Assembly (NCBI RefSeq): GCF_932526225.1 | Contig: NC_064042.1 | Span: 14,085,040-14,149,039 of the forward strand | Source of the DNA: Nematostella vectensis | Lineage: Eukaryota; Cnidaria; Anthozoa; Actiniaria; Edwardsiidae | DNA: 64,000 nt | Reading direction: 5' to 3' | Shown here: positions 28,881-40,800 of the stretch, one piece after another | How the letters are laid out: every line of letters starts with the position of its first letter | How positions within the stretch are numbered: the first letter of the stretch is position 1 | Program-made: the position numbers and the translations under genes | Notes under the pieces: model-generated | Databases searched by the model: none | The model's input: only the letters and a program-made list of their open reading frames with translations | Told to the model about the DNA's origin: nothing

Positions 28881-31800
28881 GTTTCACGCATAGTGTTGTC
28901 CACACTGTGGCATAGGTAAAAAGTCTCCCTGCATCGGTTTGGATATAACAGTGCCGTAGCAGGCTTCGAAATATTGGGGGCATGACACAGAAACATTAAG
29001 AAAAAATTAGGAGGCACATCCACGCCCATTTTCTTATAAGTTTTGAAAATATATATATATATATATATTTTTTTTTTTGGGGGGGGGGGGGGGAGGGGCT
29101 GCATAAGATAAGGTTACCATGCATTGATCTATGGTGACATAGTTAGTATTATTACCAGTGATAGTCGGATAAACTTTGTCTTTGAATCCTGTTGTTATTT
29201 ATGAGGGCATTAAACCTTCGAGACTGCAAAATATGATTTAGGTCATTAATTTATTGATAGAGTAACAAAAAAGCCCGAGGGCCGCCTTTTTTAGATGATA
29301 TTATTTTCTATTGCCGTCTTTGTTTTAGAATTCCGAAGTTAATTCTTCAACTTAAAGTCAACAGAGCTAAATTATTTGATACAATATAGAAAATGATAAA
29401 AACATCAAAAAATTTTTATTTCTCAACCAACTTACATGTACGTTACATGTTATTTGGCGACGTTAACTTGTATAAAGTTAAAGCGAGTGCCAAGAGGGTA
29501 TTGTTGGGATACAGAGCAGTAACTGTAGATTAAAGAAACTCAGTCAGCCACTTTTTTGTTATTGTTTTTCTTCATCAATGGAAGATAAATTATGTAGCAA
29601 CTTATTGAATATTCCATTAATCAAATTCATTCGATAATATTGCAATATAACTTATTTAGTCGTTGGAAATGCATGCTTTATCTTGGTATGATGTTAAAAT
29701 AACAAAATGGCAACTGAAAGAGTTTCTTCAAGTATTATATACCAACAAAGGCATTAGTGCTTTTGTGGTGATGATGGTGGTTTTGAAGGAGGCTGCCACG
29801 TTTAAAAGCAAATAACACTGTTTTTGTATGTCTTATGGGTATAATTAAGGAAGCATTCCGTAGCCATCATCACTTCAAATGCCCAGCCTTTTAATGTTTC
29901 TTTTTGTAAAAGAGTGTTGTTACAGTGACATATATTTGAAAGTCCGATATTCGATTTAATTTAGGGATGTTGCTGTAGTCCGTGTTTAAAAAGGATAAAT
30001 AAACTAATTTTTCTACTCTTTTGTTTTATGCATGCCGCCTTTCTTGACCATAAGAAACCTTATAAAAAATCACATTGCCATATGGTGTCTAGGTAAGCCC
30101 CCCCCCCCCCCCCCCCCCCCCCCCAGACACACACACGCAACCCTCTTAGAAATACGAGTGGTCGCTTCGCTTTTGTGTGCAGGAGTGCAAGGAGGAGGTA
30201 TGACTCAGGACACCTTAAAGTTTCAGGGCAGGTGTTTTGGTGTCAACCCCCCGCCCCCACCACCACCACCACCACCACAACAACAACAACAACAACAACA
30301 CCCTCACGATTTCAGTATAACTCATAAAAAAATCAGAGTCCCCCCCTTAAGGTTGTTAAAACTTCTGCTCCCCTATCTTCCCTTCCCCTCGTGGTATTTA
30401 AAAAACACCAACCCCAACCACGGGAATTACGATACTTTGTCAGCGATTTCTTTATAAAATTATATTTTATATAGAACCTAAATACGAAGTTAGGTTCGAA
30501 GAGGGCTCGGGCTTGTCACACAGTACTATGGTTACACAGTACCGTTCAAATGTTTCGAGACTTTAAAACAACGATTTTGGAAAAGAGAAATAGAAATATA
30601 ACAAGAGGCAACTAAAAGGATTTCGCTAACTCAGAGGACAGGAGACATTTTGGATTATAAATTTGGGAATTCATTTTTGTTTATTTTATAAAGAAATCGC
30701 TGACAAAGTTATCCTTAATTCCCGTGCCCCAACCCTCTCTAAGAGGATTATGGTCGCCTTTGTACCTAAAGGGAGAAGACAAATATTTTTAGACACTATT
30801 GCAAATCAAAGAGAAAAAAAAGTTGATTAATTAATGAAATAAAATATTACTTTGGAGCTGTGACGTTTGCTTAATTATGGTGCTTATGGAATTGTTGGCT
30901 CCAAGTTACGGTATTCCAAAGACTGTTGAAGAAAGTTTTCTGGTATTCCTGTGTCAAAACGGGGGATTTTGACATTATCCACAGCTAGCCCGTCTTCTCA
31001 GTAATTCGGAGCTTCCTACGGAGACATTTACAGAAATTCGAGCTGTGTTTTTGCGGTAAACCTCGAATATTCTAACACAACCGGAAATACCCATGACCCA
31101 ATGACTCAACGGACCTACTTTACATCTGTAAGAAGACTTCAAGTAGCACTTTCTTTGAAGTTTAGCTGGATACAAAGTGCACATTTTCTCGACCAAGGAA
31201 GTAAGTCTCGTTTGATTGCGTGATTTGGTACTGCTCATCTAAATTAGAATCTCTATTTTTGCCATAAATAAAAACGCTGGACAAGACCCCAGACTAGCCA
31301 AATCAGGAAATGGTAAGTCAACGCAAAAATCACTGATTTTTCTCTCAGATCTGTGGTAAGTTCTTGCAGGTCAGCATTTCTCTTAACTTGTGAACGAGGA
31401 AGTAAATTGTTGCTCCTAAATAATGCATAAATTTGACAGTTTATCAAAGTAAGGAGCTTGAAAGGGATACAGCTGTATTTGGCAACGTTACACAACATAC
31501 TCATGACTTGACTGCTCGGAATAAAACCATAACAAGATAACAATGACCATTTGAGATTGCAATTATAGTCACTAGTAGCACATATGAGAAAGGCATACTT
31601 AAACGATTTTTCTGGGTTATTTTGTAGAATATTAAAAAAAACCAGCTTTGTTTACGATAATAAAAACACAAGTCGAAAGTGATGTAAATCTATTTTTCTT
31701 TCCATAGAAACTCTACTAGAAACGCGCTGTGATTACTTTTTTTGTAGATAATATGATATAAAATGGTGCAAAAATTTAATACCCTAGTCCCATGGAGAAT

Positions 31801-32225
31801 TATGAGCTGTCAAATCGCTATTGTCTGTGTTTGTTTGGAATTGTTTATGACGCAAAATCAAACTCCTACGCTGGAAACTAACACTTTAACACAGAAAACC
31901 ACGTGCAAACATCGCCACTTTGGCGGCTTATGATCTTCAAAGCTGACGAGAAATTTTCGGATGTGTGCTTTGTGATATGTTTATAGGTGTTACCTTTTTC
32001 CGAATCATGATTAGTATTTAAAGTTTACTTATTGTGGGTTTAATTTTCTTTTAGTTCGGTGTGTTAAGAGACACAATAGAAGTGCTAAGATCCCATTTGT
32101 CTTTTTTTTTTTTTTAACTAAAATTGAAGCCGATCAAAGCAAAGAGTCATCCAAGCTTCTAGCAGAAGACGTCGAAATTTGAAGAGTCTCCCGTATCATC
32201 CTTCAAAATCAGATGATTATTTGAT
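28881..32225. other. Spacer between the PDZ/trefoil gene and the glutamate receptor gene
   Basis: Contents: an AT-dinucleotide run and G-run (29048-29095), a C-run (30097-30124), CCA/CAA triplet runs (30256-30300), and an inverted pair (30421-30460 with 30683-30726, GTCAGCGATTTCTTTATAAA and its inverse). No exon was recognised. The stretch before 32226 is presumably receptor promoter or 5' untranslated DNA. Confidence 0.6.
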
Positions 32226-33945
32226 ATGAAGTCTTCTCTCTCGAGGGTTTCTCTATTGACAAGTGTACTTCTATTTATTGGAAACAGCGGATGTTTTACT
32301 CGAGAAACTGCCCGAGAAAGTGCTAAGCAAAGACCCGAAAGTTTAGACTCGATTGTTGGACCATTAAATCCCTCGCGGCCCATCACAAGGCGGAAAAGAG
32401 CTGTTTTCCCGCCAGACATAACAGCGGACATCGTTTTAGGGGGTCTTTTCCCCGTGCACTCGAGGTTAGAAACAGCTGTAGGTCAAACATGTGGCGAACT
32501 GAGCAGCGAGCGAGGAGTTCAAAGGCTGGAAGCGATGATATTCGCCATAGAGGAAGTCAACAAAAATACTACCTTATTACCGAATTTGACGCTAGGTGCT
32601 CTAATACATGATACTTGCGGAACGGATACAATAGGACTCGAAGAGACTTTAGAATTCATTATGGATTCTCTCTCGAGACAGAATTTACCCACTCAGCAAT
32701 GCAGTGGAGTCGACGAAAACTTTAATAAAACCCTTCTAGCGGGAGTTATAGGAGCAGCTTCCAGCTCGGTATCTATTCAAGTCGCGAATTTATTGAGGCT
32801 GTTCAAAATGCCACAAATTAGCTACGCGTCAACAAGTCCAGATCTGAGTAACAAACACCGGTACGATTTCTTTATGAGAACCGTACCATCTGACGCTTTC
32901 CAAGCGCGCGTTATCCGAGACGTTATTAGGGCGCTAAACTGGAGCGCTGTTTTCACTGTCAATTCGAAAGGAAATTATGGGGAACGCGGAATCGAGGAAT
33001 TTCACATGCTGGCGAAAGAGGCAAATATTTGTGTTGTCGAGGCCGTAACTATTGAGCACTCATTCACAGCGGAAGCATTTGATGATGTTATTAGAAGGTT
33101 TATGCGGGAGACCGGAATGCGCGGAGTGGTGCTATTTTGTACGGATAATGATATAAGGAAACTACTGAATGCGGCAGAGCGAGTCCAGGCGGAAGGCCGG
33201 TTTTCTTGGATCGCTAGTGATTATTGGGGTACAAGACACGGGCTTGTAAAAGGTCGTGAATCGTTAGCTAAGGGTGCAATTACAATTACTCTACGCTCGA
33301 TACCACACACGGAATATCGCGAGTACTTTACCAGCCTAACACCTACGAACTATTCCAAAGCCAACCCGTGGTTCGAGGAATTCTGGGAAAAGAACTTCAA
33401 ATGTAAGTTGACCGGAAACTCGAGTACGTGTCCAGCAAACACGTCCCTCTATAAGGAAATGTACATTGATAATAAGGTCCCATTTGTTATTGATGCAGTG
33501 AGGGCCTTTGCCACAGGCCTGGATGTGCTCTATCGCAATAAGTGCCCTAATACGGATGGTCTTTGTGAGGATCTCATGCGACAAAACAATGGTGAAGAGC
33601 TGATGTCGATTTTACAGAATATTTCCTTTCAGGGGGTCAGTGGTGAAGTGAAATTCGACTCACAGGGGGATGCCACGGGAATGTACGACGTGTTCACTTT
33701 CAATCAGACTGAATCCGGGTACAACTATATAAGAGTGGCAACGTGGGATGGAGGCCTACATTTTGTAGACCCCGCCTTACAGGCAGGGGGCTTAGACCTG
33801 GGTGGAGAGGGTGTGCTGTTGAACCCCAGTGGGGTACAGTCAAGCTGTGGCGAGCCGTGCTCTCGGGGCTACTATCGAAAGCTGAGGCGGGACAAGGCGT
33901 GCTGCTGGACATGCCTGCCTTGTGGAAAAGACGAGTACGTGAAAG
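32226..33945 (+). CDS. mGluR exon 1 (signal peptide, ligand-binding domain)
   Basis: The ATG at 32226 is the first of a long open frame and directly precedes a hydrophobic leader. The donor is AAAG|GTAAGC, phase 1. Confidence 0.93.
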
Positions 33946-36900
33946 GTAAGCCACTTCATCCCATGATGGTGTCAGGGAGTGTTCATTAAATTCCCTGAGG
34001 GGGGGGGAAGGGTTCGACTCAGGACATCTTTAAAAACTTACAGTACCCCCCCCTCCTTCAGTAGAAAAAAAAAACATGTCATAAGTCATGTATTTACTAT
34101 GTTCTAGGCTTAACAACCGTTCTTTTCTCCTTTAGATCTGACGGGGTGTGGCCGGTGTACGGAGCTCGAGAGGCCCGATCCCACCCGCACTGGGTGTGTC
34201 CTCCTCCCCCTGCGCTACCTCAGCGACTCCTGGAGTATCATGGTCACGTGCTTTGCGACAGTCGGCATCATCTGTGTCCTGGGGGTTTCTGTCATTTTCA
34301 TCATGTTCAGTGAGACCCCCCTGGTCAAGGCATCAGGTCGCGAGCTCACTGCGACTCTTCTCATTGGCCTGTTCTTATGTTACGTCGAGGGGATCATGTT
34401 AATTCTTAGACCTTCCGTCTTCGTGTGCGGGCTGCAGAGATTCGGGGTCGGATTCGCGCCGTGTGTTTGCTACGCCGCCTTATTGATTAAGACGAACCGT
34501 ATTGCGAGGATCTTCGCGAAGAGCGAGCGCTCTACGAAGCCTCCCGACTTTATTAATCCGGCTTCCCAGCTTCTGATCCTTGCTGCAGTCGTCGGCGTAG
34601 AGGTTGTTCTTGCTGGCGTCGGTCTCGGCTACTGGTCTCCGAAACAAATCGAAAAATTCCCAACCAAGTCCGACATATTATCGACTTGTAATATTCAAGA
34701 CTACGATTTAGTTGTGGCAATGTCTTACAATGTTCTCTTGATTTTGCTGTGTACAATGTACGCCTTTAGGACTCGTAAGACGCCGGCGAATTTCAATGAA
34801 GCACGATACATCGGTTTTGCCATGTACACAACATGCGTCATCTGGTTGGCGTTGTTACCCGTTCAAATCGGCGTTAACGATAAAGACTACAAAACGCTAA
34901 CGCTAAGTATAAACGTAACGCTAAACGCCACGACGCTTTTACTGTGCGTTTTTGGCCCAAAGGTATACATCGTGCTCTTCCGACCAACGAGGAATATCCG
35001 AAGCCGATCGCTCAACGTCTGGCGGAAGGACTCCGAAACTCAAAGCACACCAGGTAAGGGCGCGTATTGTGGCTTTCCGCTGGTCAGGGGTAACGAGGAC
35101 CCGAGTAATGGCGGCTTTCGCGGTATACCGCTGGACAGAAGTAGTGAATATTTGATTAGGCCTTCGCCTAGTCTAGTAGAGAGTTTTCTGTAGGCCTGAT
35201 TCTGGGGACGTTCGCAAGGCAGAGGGGAGCTTCACCTGTGTAGTAAGCGTTTCTGTGGAGTTTTAGCGGAAATAGAGAGCGAGAGACGGAAATAGAAAGT
35301 GAGCGAAGAGTATGACCCATCCCCACTCTCCCGCGGCCATGATCTTTGAGCTATCCCTATTTCTGCCAAAACCTCAAAAAACGCTTGCTACGCGGGCTAA
35401 GAGGAGCCTTTATTATGGAGTATAGTTTGATTGTTAGTAACCAATCATAATATACAACGTGTTAACAATGAATGTTAGTCGTCTAATTCCTATGATTGTT
35501 GTAATATGTTTGTTAGAAGTAGTGAAGTTATATGTTTGATTGATACTAATAAAAATATAAACATGCTCATGTTATCAGATGATATATCTTCACTAACACC
35601 AGTCCTCATGCATGACCAAGACCCATATTTATTGCGTTTTATAGCAAACCCGTACCCTGGGGGTGCAGGGGGTGCGAATGCACCCTCCCCCCAACCACAC
35701 AACACACAACGGCCGAAGATCCAATTCCGGTTCTCAATAGACGTGCTATTTGTAGACAAAACTTTAAACACGAGGTTCCGCTATAAAAGGGAAAGCTCCT
35801 CCCATCCCCGGGCTCGAATTTGCAATTATAATGAGAACACTGCCACGCTAGCGGTCACAAATTATAAGCCTTCTGTAAAATTGCCTATCTCTAAGCCTCA
35901 GTCGGCTGGAATAAAAATATTTTTGCACAATTAACCAGACAGTTGAATTAGTTATTTGATGTCCACTCACGTTTTCAATGCAAATTTTTAAAATTTTGCG
36001 CTATCCATAATCTAGCGCACCTGCATAAATTATTCTCCCTGATTAAAATGCTCATATTTTAGAGCGCACACAGGTTGGTATTATTTTACGATAGATAGAA
36101 ACATTTTTAGATGGACAACTCTAGGAATGATATTTATTTTGGTTTAGAATATACATTTTGAATTTAGCGCTCAGAGCAATTGTCGTGACATGTTGTCTCA
36201 TTGACGGCTGATTAATAACTGATTGTTCTTGAGCCAGGGGTGGGAGGAGCTTTCCCTTTTATAGCGGAACCTCGTATTTAAAGCATAAGCTAGATCACTC
36301 TGGTATGTAGTTAAATCCGGCAATAAACGTCCCGTGTAGATACTGCAAAGACATAAAAAAATCATTTTTTTTTTCGCGGGTGGTCAGATTTTTATCAGAG
36401 AACTACACCCCCCCCCCCCCCCCCCTCCACCGGAAAAGTTCTACTTTTTCGGATTTCGCACTCCCTCAAGAAAATTCCTGGAACGGGCCTTTATAAGGTT
36501 TCATATTCGCGAGTTCTGAAAAGATAACACCGTCTCTCGTCCAATAATACTGCTACGGGTCAAATAATCTTTAATTATTATCATATCATCATCATAGCCA
36601 TCGTCAACGTATAGTTATCATCATCACCAACACCATCATCATCATGATAAAAAATCCATCATAATCATAATTATCGTCAACATCAGTATGACATCATCAT
36701 CATAATTATCGTCAACATCATTATGACATCATCATCATAATTATCGTCAACATCATTATGACATCATCATCATAATTATCGTCAACATCATTATGACATC
36801 AACATCTTTAAGCACAAATTTTAAACAGTCACAAAAAAATAAAGAGCACCTTAGTCCGGTAGGTTATATAATTTAGTGCTTTCTTGGCTTTTGGTAGTTG

Positions 36901-37390
36901 CCCACAAAGACCGTTGGATCTCTGAGATCTCTGCATTTGTGGTCCGAAAAGCTAGAAATACGCTTGTCAACCGAGCAAGGTTATTTTATTGTGCAAAAAG
37001 CGTGAGATTTGATATCGATTTGTAAGCGCGAAAACAATATCAATTTTATTTTGGCACTTAACCACCTAGTTGACCTCGGCCGGGTTTTTATCCCTACGCC
37101 CCCCCCCCCCATCGCCCACCCCCTACCTCAATCTCCTACCCCCTCCCCCCCCCGCAACCTTGGAGACCCAGCGGGCGCCTCCGAGTGCTTTCAAATCGCC
37201 GAATCCCTAAGCATGCCTCTCACATTAAGCAGAGACATTTTCTAAGAATCGACACCTGTGCTTGTTTTATCCAACAGCAAGCGGCAAGGCATCAGAGAGA
37301 AAGAGCTCGCAGTTTGAAGAACTTGGCGTGGACAATCTGGCGATACACGTGAAGAGCACTAGCGGAAGCATCATATCCACCTACTTATGA
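32226..37390 (+). CDS. Metabotropic glutamate receptor (class C GPCR)
   Basis: Exons 32226-33945, 34136-35053 and 37278-37390 join in phase 1 at both junctions, giving 916 residues. A signal peptide (LLTSVLLFIGNSGCF) leads into a Venus-flytrap ligand domain of about 450 residues. It contains LGGLFPVHSR, GVQRLEAMIFAIEEVN, the glutamate-contact segment GAASSSVSIQVAN and PQISYASTSPDLSNK. A cysteine-rich domain (CSRGYYRKLRRDKACCWTC to CGRCTELERP) precedes seven membrane helices, ending in TLLLCVFGPKVYIVLFRPTR. The spliced tail ends ISTYL, a possible PDZ-binding end. If the second donor (35053) is not used, reading continues to a stop at 35193 with a different tail, giving 925 residues. Such receptors sense glutamate at the plasma membrane and couple to G proteins. 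Confidence 0.93.
34136..35193 (+). CDS. mGluR exon 2 (cysteine-rich end, 7TM), with alternative read-through end
   Basis: The acceptor is CCTTTAG|ATCTG. The spliced form ends at 35053 (CACCAG|GTAAGG, phase 1). The unspliced form reads on for 46 codons to the stop at 35191-35193, with a Gly/Arg-rich tail (GNEDPSNGGFRGIPLDRSSE). Confidence 0.9.
35235..35399. mobile_element. MITE, second copy of the family at 193-274
   Basis: It starts GTGTAGTAAGCGTTTCTGTG and ends AACGCTTGCTACGCGGGCTA. The interior is longer than in the first copy. It lies just past the read-through stop of the receptor, inside its intron 2. Confidence 0.7.
35644..36490. mobile_element. MITE, GGCCCGTACCC family, interrupted copy
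   Basis: The outer parts match 44898-45252 in inverse orientation. The left part runs from AACCCGTACCCTGG to about 35767 and the right part from about 36278 to ACGGGCCT. A second element sits in the middle. Confidence 0.7.
35768..36277. mobile_element. Nested MITE with TTAA target duplication
   Basis: The ends are ACACGAGGTTCCGCTATAAA (continuing AGGGAAAGCTCCTCCCA) and its inverse. TTAA flanks both sides (35764-35767 and 36278-36281). A TTAA duplication is the habit of piggyBac and Kolobok transposases. The interior is AT-rich and non-coding. Confidence 0.75.
36590..36810. repeat. Tandem ~36-bp repeat and CAT microsatellite
   Basis: ATCATAATTATCGTCAACAT recurs four times at regular spacing after a CAT-triplet tract. 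Confidence 0.85.
37278..37390 (+). CDS. mGluR exon 3 (spliced C-terminal tail)
   Basis: The acceptor is ATCCAACAG, phase 1. It encodes a Ser/Lys-rich tail with SSQFEELGVDNLAIHVKS and ends STYL before TGA. The frame fits exon 2 exactly. Confidence 0.75.
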
Positions 37391-37860
37391 TAAAAACCTA
37401 GACATTATAGACGTGTTTACACCAACGGCGACATCATATCCACCTACTACTTATGATAGAACACTGGACATTATAGACGTGTTTACACCAACGGCGACAT
37501 CTACTTATGATAGAACACTGGACATTAAATGCGTGTTTACAACAATAGCGACATCATATCTTCCTACTTATGATAGAACACTGGACATTATAGACGTGTT
37601 TACACCAAAGGCGACATCATATCCACCTACTACTTATGATAGAACACTGGACATTAAATACGTATTTACACCAATAGCGACATCATATCTACCTACTTAT
37701 GATAGAACACTGGACATTAAATACGTGTTTACACCAATAGCGACATCATATCTACCTTCTTATGATAGGACACTGGACATTAAAGACGTGTTTACACCAA
37801 TAGCGACATCATATCAAACTTCTTATAATACCGGACGTAAAACGCGTGTAAACTAACGGC
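37391..37860. repeat. Minisatellite of ~56-66 bp seeded by the receptor's last exon
   Basis: Units contain GCGACATCATATCYACCTAC, TTATGATAGAACACTGGACA and GACGTGTTTACACCAA. The first of these words matches the exon end (ATCATATCCACCTACTTATG, 37371-37390), so the array carries copies of the stop-codon region. Unit lengths vary by small insertions. Confidence 0.8.
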
Positions 37861-40800
37861 AACACCATATCTGCTTATGTCGGGTACCTTAGACCTAAAG
37901 TCGTGTTTACACTAGCGGAAACGCAATATCTGCTATTAGAGCCGCGTGTAGTTAACTAACGGCAACGCACGGGATACACCTATTTTTACTCTCAAAAGTC
38001 AATGTATCGTAATCCGCAGTGCTTCATGCCCGAACCCAGGTATCTGAAAGCCATTGGAATGTTCATAGGAGCATTAACTATAATCCAATCCTTGCCTTAC
38101 TTTTTACTATTTATAATGGATAAAAAATGTACATAGTTTAAAAAAATCTATCTATCTATTTATCATATTATCAACTGCATCAATCATGAATCATTAATGG
38201 TTATCGCTAACTAATATGTCATAGAAAAATAATTAAAACCTTATCAATAGAAAATTGTCACATAATATGAATGACTTGAAACTAGCCCCAGGGGCTCCAG
38301 GCCATCCTTCCCCTCATGTCCCCATGCGTACCGCCTTACTCTTCCAAATGAGAATAACACGGCGAGGCAGAATAGGTAACTGGTAAGAATCCGGAAATGT
38401 CGAAAGAAGGAAAATTCAGATCATTGTACAGTTTTTGCTTCGACGTTTGTTATTTTCCGCCTAACAAATAGTTTTGTTTTGAAAACTACGGCTCTTTATT
38501 GTTTCTTCCCCAGTGTAAGCTCATAAAATTCCAATTTCGTGTTTACTACGATTTTCCTGACCACCATCTTGAAAACCGGCCCAGACTCCAACGCCTTAGG
38601 TTATCACAGGTCTCCCGCTGCAGGCTCTTTTCACTATTCAGGAAAACAACAGCCGTTGATAGAGGGAAAATATCAAAGGGATATTCTAGCCCCTCCCCCC
38701 CCCTCCTCTCCACTTCCTCTAGTACTAGTGCACTGAGAAGAAAAAACGCTTTTTAGCTGTTTCCGATGATTATATGATCCGATGATTATACAATCTCGTT
38801 TACAGAACCTACTCAACTCTGAGCAGAAAATTCAAAAACCTAGTACGTGACGATATTTAAGCCCCAATATAAAAAAGAAATACTCTTTTCCATTACATGA
38901 GACTCGAGACAAAATTTGTCTTCGTACGCAAACAGGTGTATACCAATCCCGCAAAAACAACGAACAGGAAAAAAGGTTTCTCTCTTGTCGTCATTCTCAG
39001 AAAACAACGAACATCGTTTGGAAGTCAGCTTGTAACTGACTCGCCATTTGTAGGTTTGACGGAGACGAGAAGTTCTGCCTTTGCTTACAAAACTCTTCTC
39101 TCTTGCTTACAAAACTCTTCTTTCTTGTGGACCATTCCAGGTAGGTGAAATTTTTCGATAAAACTTCAGGCCAGACAACAACATGTTTTAAGGGAAAATA
39201 AATGTTTCAAATATTCAGAAATTGCATATCGGTCAATTTTAAAAACATTATATGCCCGACAGTCGGAAAAGGATGGACTAAATGCCCTGCCCGACAGTTT
39301 TCAATCCATTCAACCAACCCAGTAAATTCTAGTGAGTTCAAAGTATTCTATATTTGTTGCGAAAGGGCAGCTTTGTTGTCGGTATGGAAGTTTTTGTCTT
39401 GATTGTATGCACTATAATTTCGCTGGCCACTAAATAGAGAGACGTTCGAGGCTCTGAAACCAGTGTAACGCTATAACTGTATAAAATCGTTATCAAAGTT
39501 ACCACCATAAAAATCGCTATTTTAGTGACACTTTAATTTTATCTGCTACAACAACTTTCGGGACCTTTCAAGCAAGGAAAAAAAATCAACTTCAACAAAA
39601 ATGCTCAATTTCTATTTAGGAATAGAAAAATTTTGGATGGCAGCTATTCCTAAATAAAAATCTATTTTGATTTTTGCCATTTTCTAATATAATATTCGAT
39701 TTAGCAACTAGGACCCCCACCGATATTAGCAATGATTAAGAAGCAATCTTTGAGGAAAAAAAATAGAATATGAATTGTCCTCCGGCCAAATTCGGCAAAA
39801 TGAAGTTGCTAAAAGTAAGTGACCTTGAAGACACTTAATTAAAGATAAGGTTTCTCTTCATCTCATGAAATTTGTTTATAATAGGTTTTTATCTAAGTTT
39901 TGTCTGTTATCGATTCAAGGCAAGGGGTTATTAAACAGTTTTCTTTTTCTGATAACGGATCTTACCTATTTAAAAGTGCACCCTAGAATATATAGGGTGT
40001 TTTCCTTATGAAATACCCATTTGTAATCTTCTTGTTCATCACCTGTTTTCCTTTCTCTACGAGCTCAGAGTCGTTCCACTGTCTAACGATGGAAATGTTT
40101 TATTTTTTCACACATATTTTAGGGATCATCCCTTTTACTGAGCATTCATACGCGGTTTATATCAGAGCTTCTAAATATATACGTTTCGGGTTAAAATCGC
40201 TCATTTGCGAGAAACCAGTAGTCCTCCTTTTTGCCAAATGATTCTAAATCTGTAAATGGTGAGGTTCTCGAGTTGTTAGGAGTTATTGTTATTTTTATTA
40301 GGAGTTATTGTTATTTGTTATTTTTTTTTTTGCTTTATCTCTCTCTTAGAACAGTTTAAGTCCAGTAAATGCAAGCAAACATATAGGAATTGATGTTTAT
40401 GAACCAGACCCTAAAAGCCTTGGATTAACAAGTCTCCCGCGCGCTCGTAGCCGGGCTCTCCGGAGATTCGGGATCCGCTAGCTTGCAGGCTAGCGCGCTC
40501 GCGGGAGACTAATTAATCTAAGGCCAACGACAGCCAACGATTAAGGGAAAATCAAAAGAAAATTCTAGTAGAAAAAAATAGGCTAGCAAATAAGCTTTTA
40601 CCTTTAACCGATCGTCTAACGCATATGTCTGTGCACAAAGGCGTAGACTAATCCCGCCCCCACCACCCCCTCCCCCCAAAAAAAAATAACAGATAAAAAA
40701 ATTATGAGAGGATGATGCAGAAAACAAAGAATAAAACATACTCGGACGTAAGCTTTTTTAAAAGCGCCTGATAATTATATGCCAGTTGTAGGTTGAAAGA

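Noticed and set aside
30032..30457. Proline/glutamine-rich 141-codon ORF
   Set aside because: Composed of C-run, CCA and CAA triplet tracts; no splice context or domain.
35506..35934. 142-codon ORF in receptor intron 2
   Set aside because: It runs across the junction of two nested MITEs, so it cannot be an ancestral gene.
37413..37856. 147-codon ORF after the glutamate receptor
   Set aside because: It is the translation of a minisatellite derived from the last exon; the period and repeats explain the open frame.
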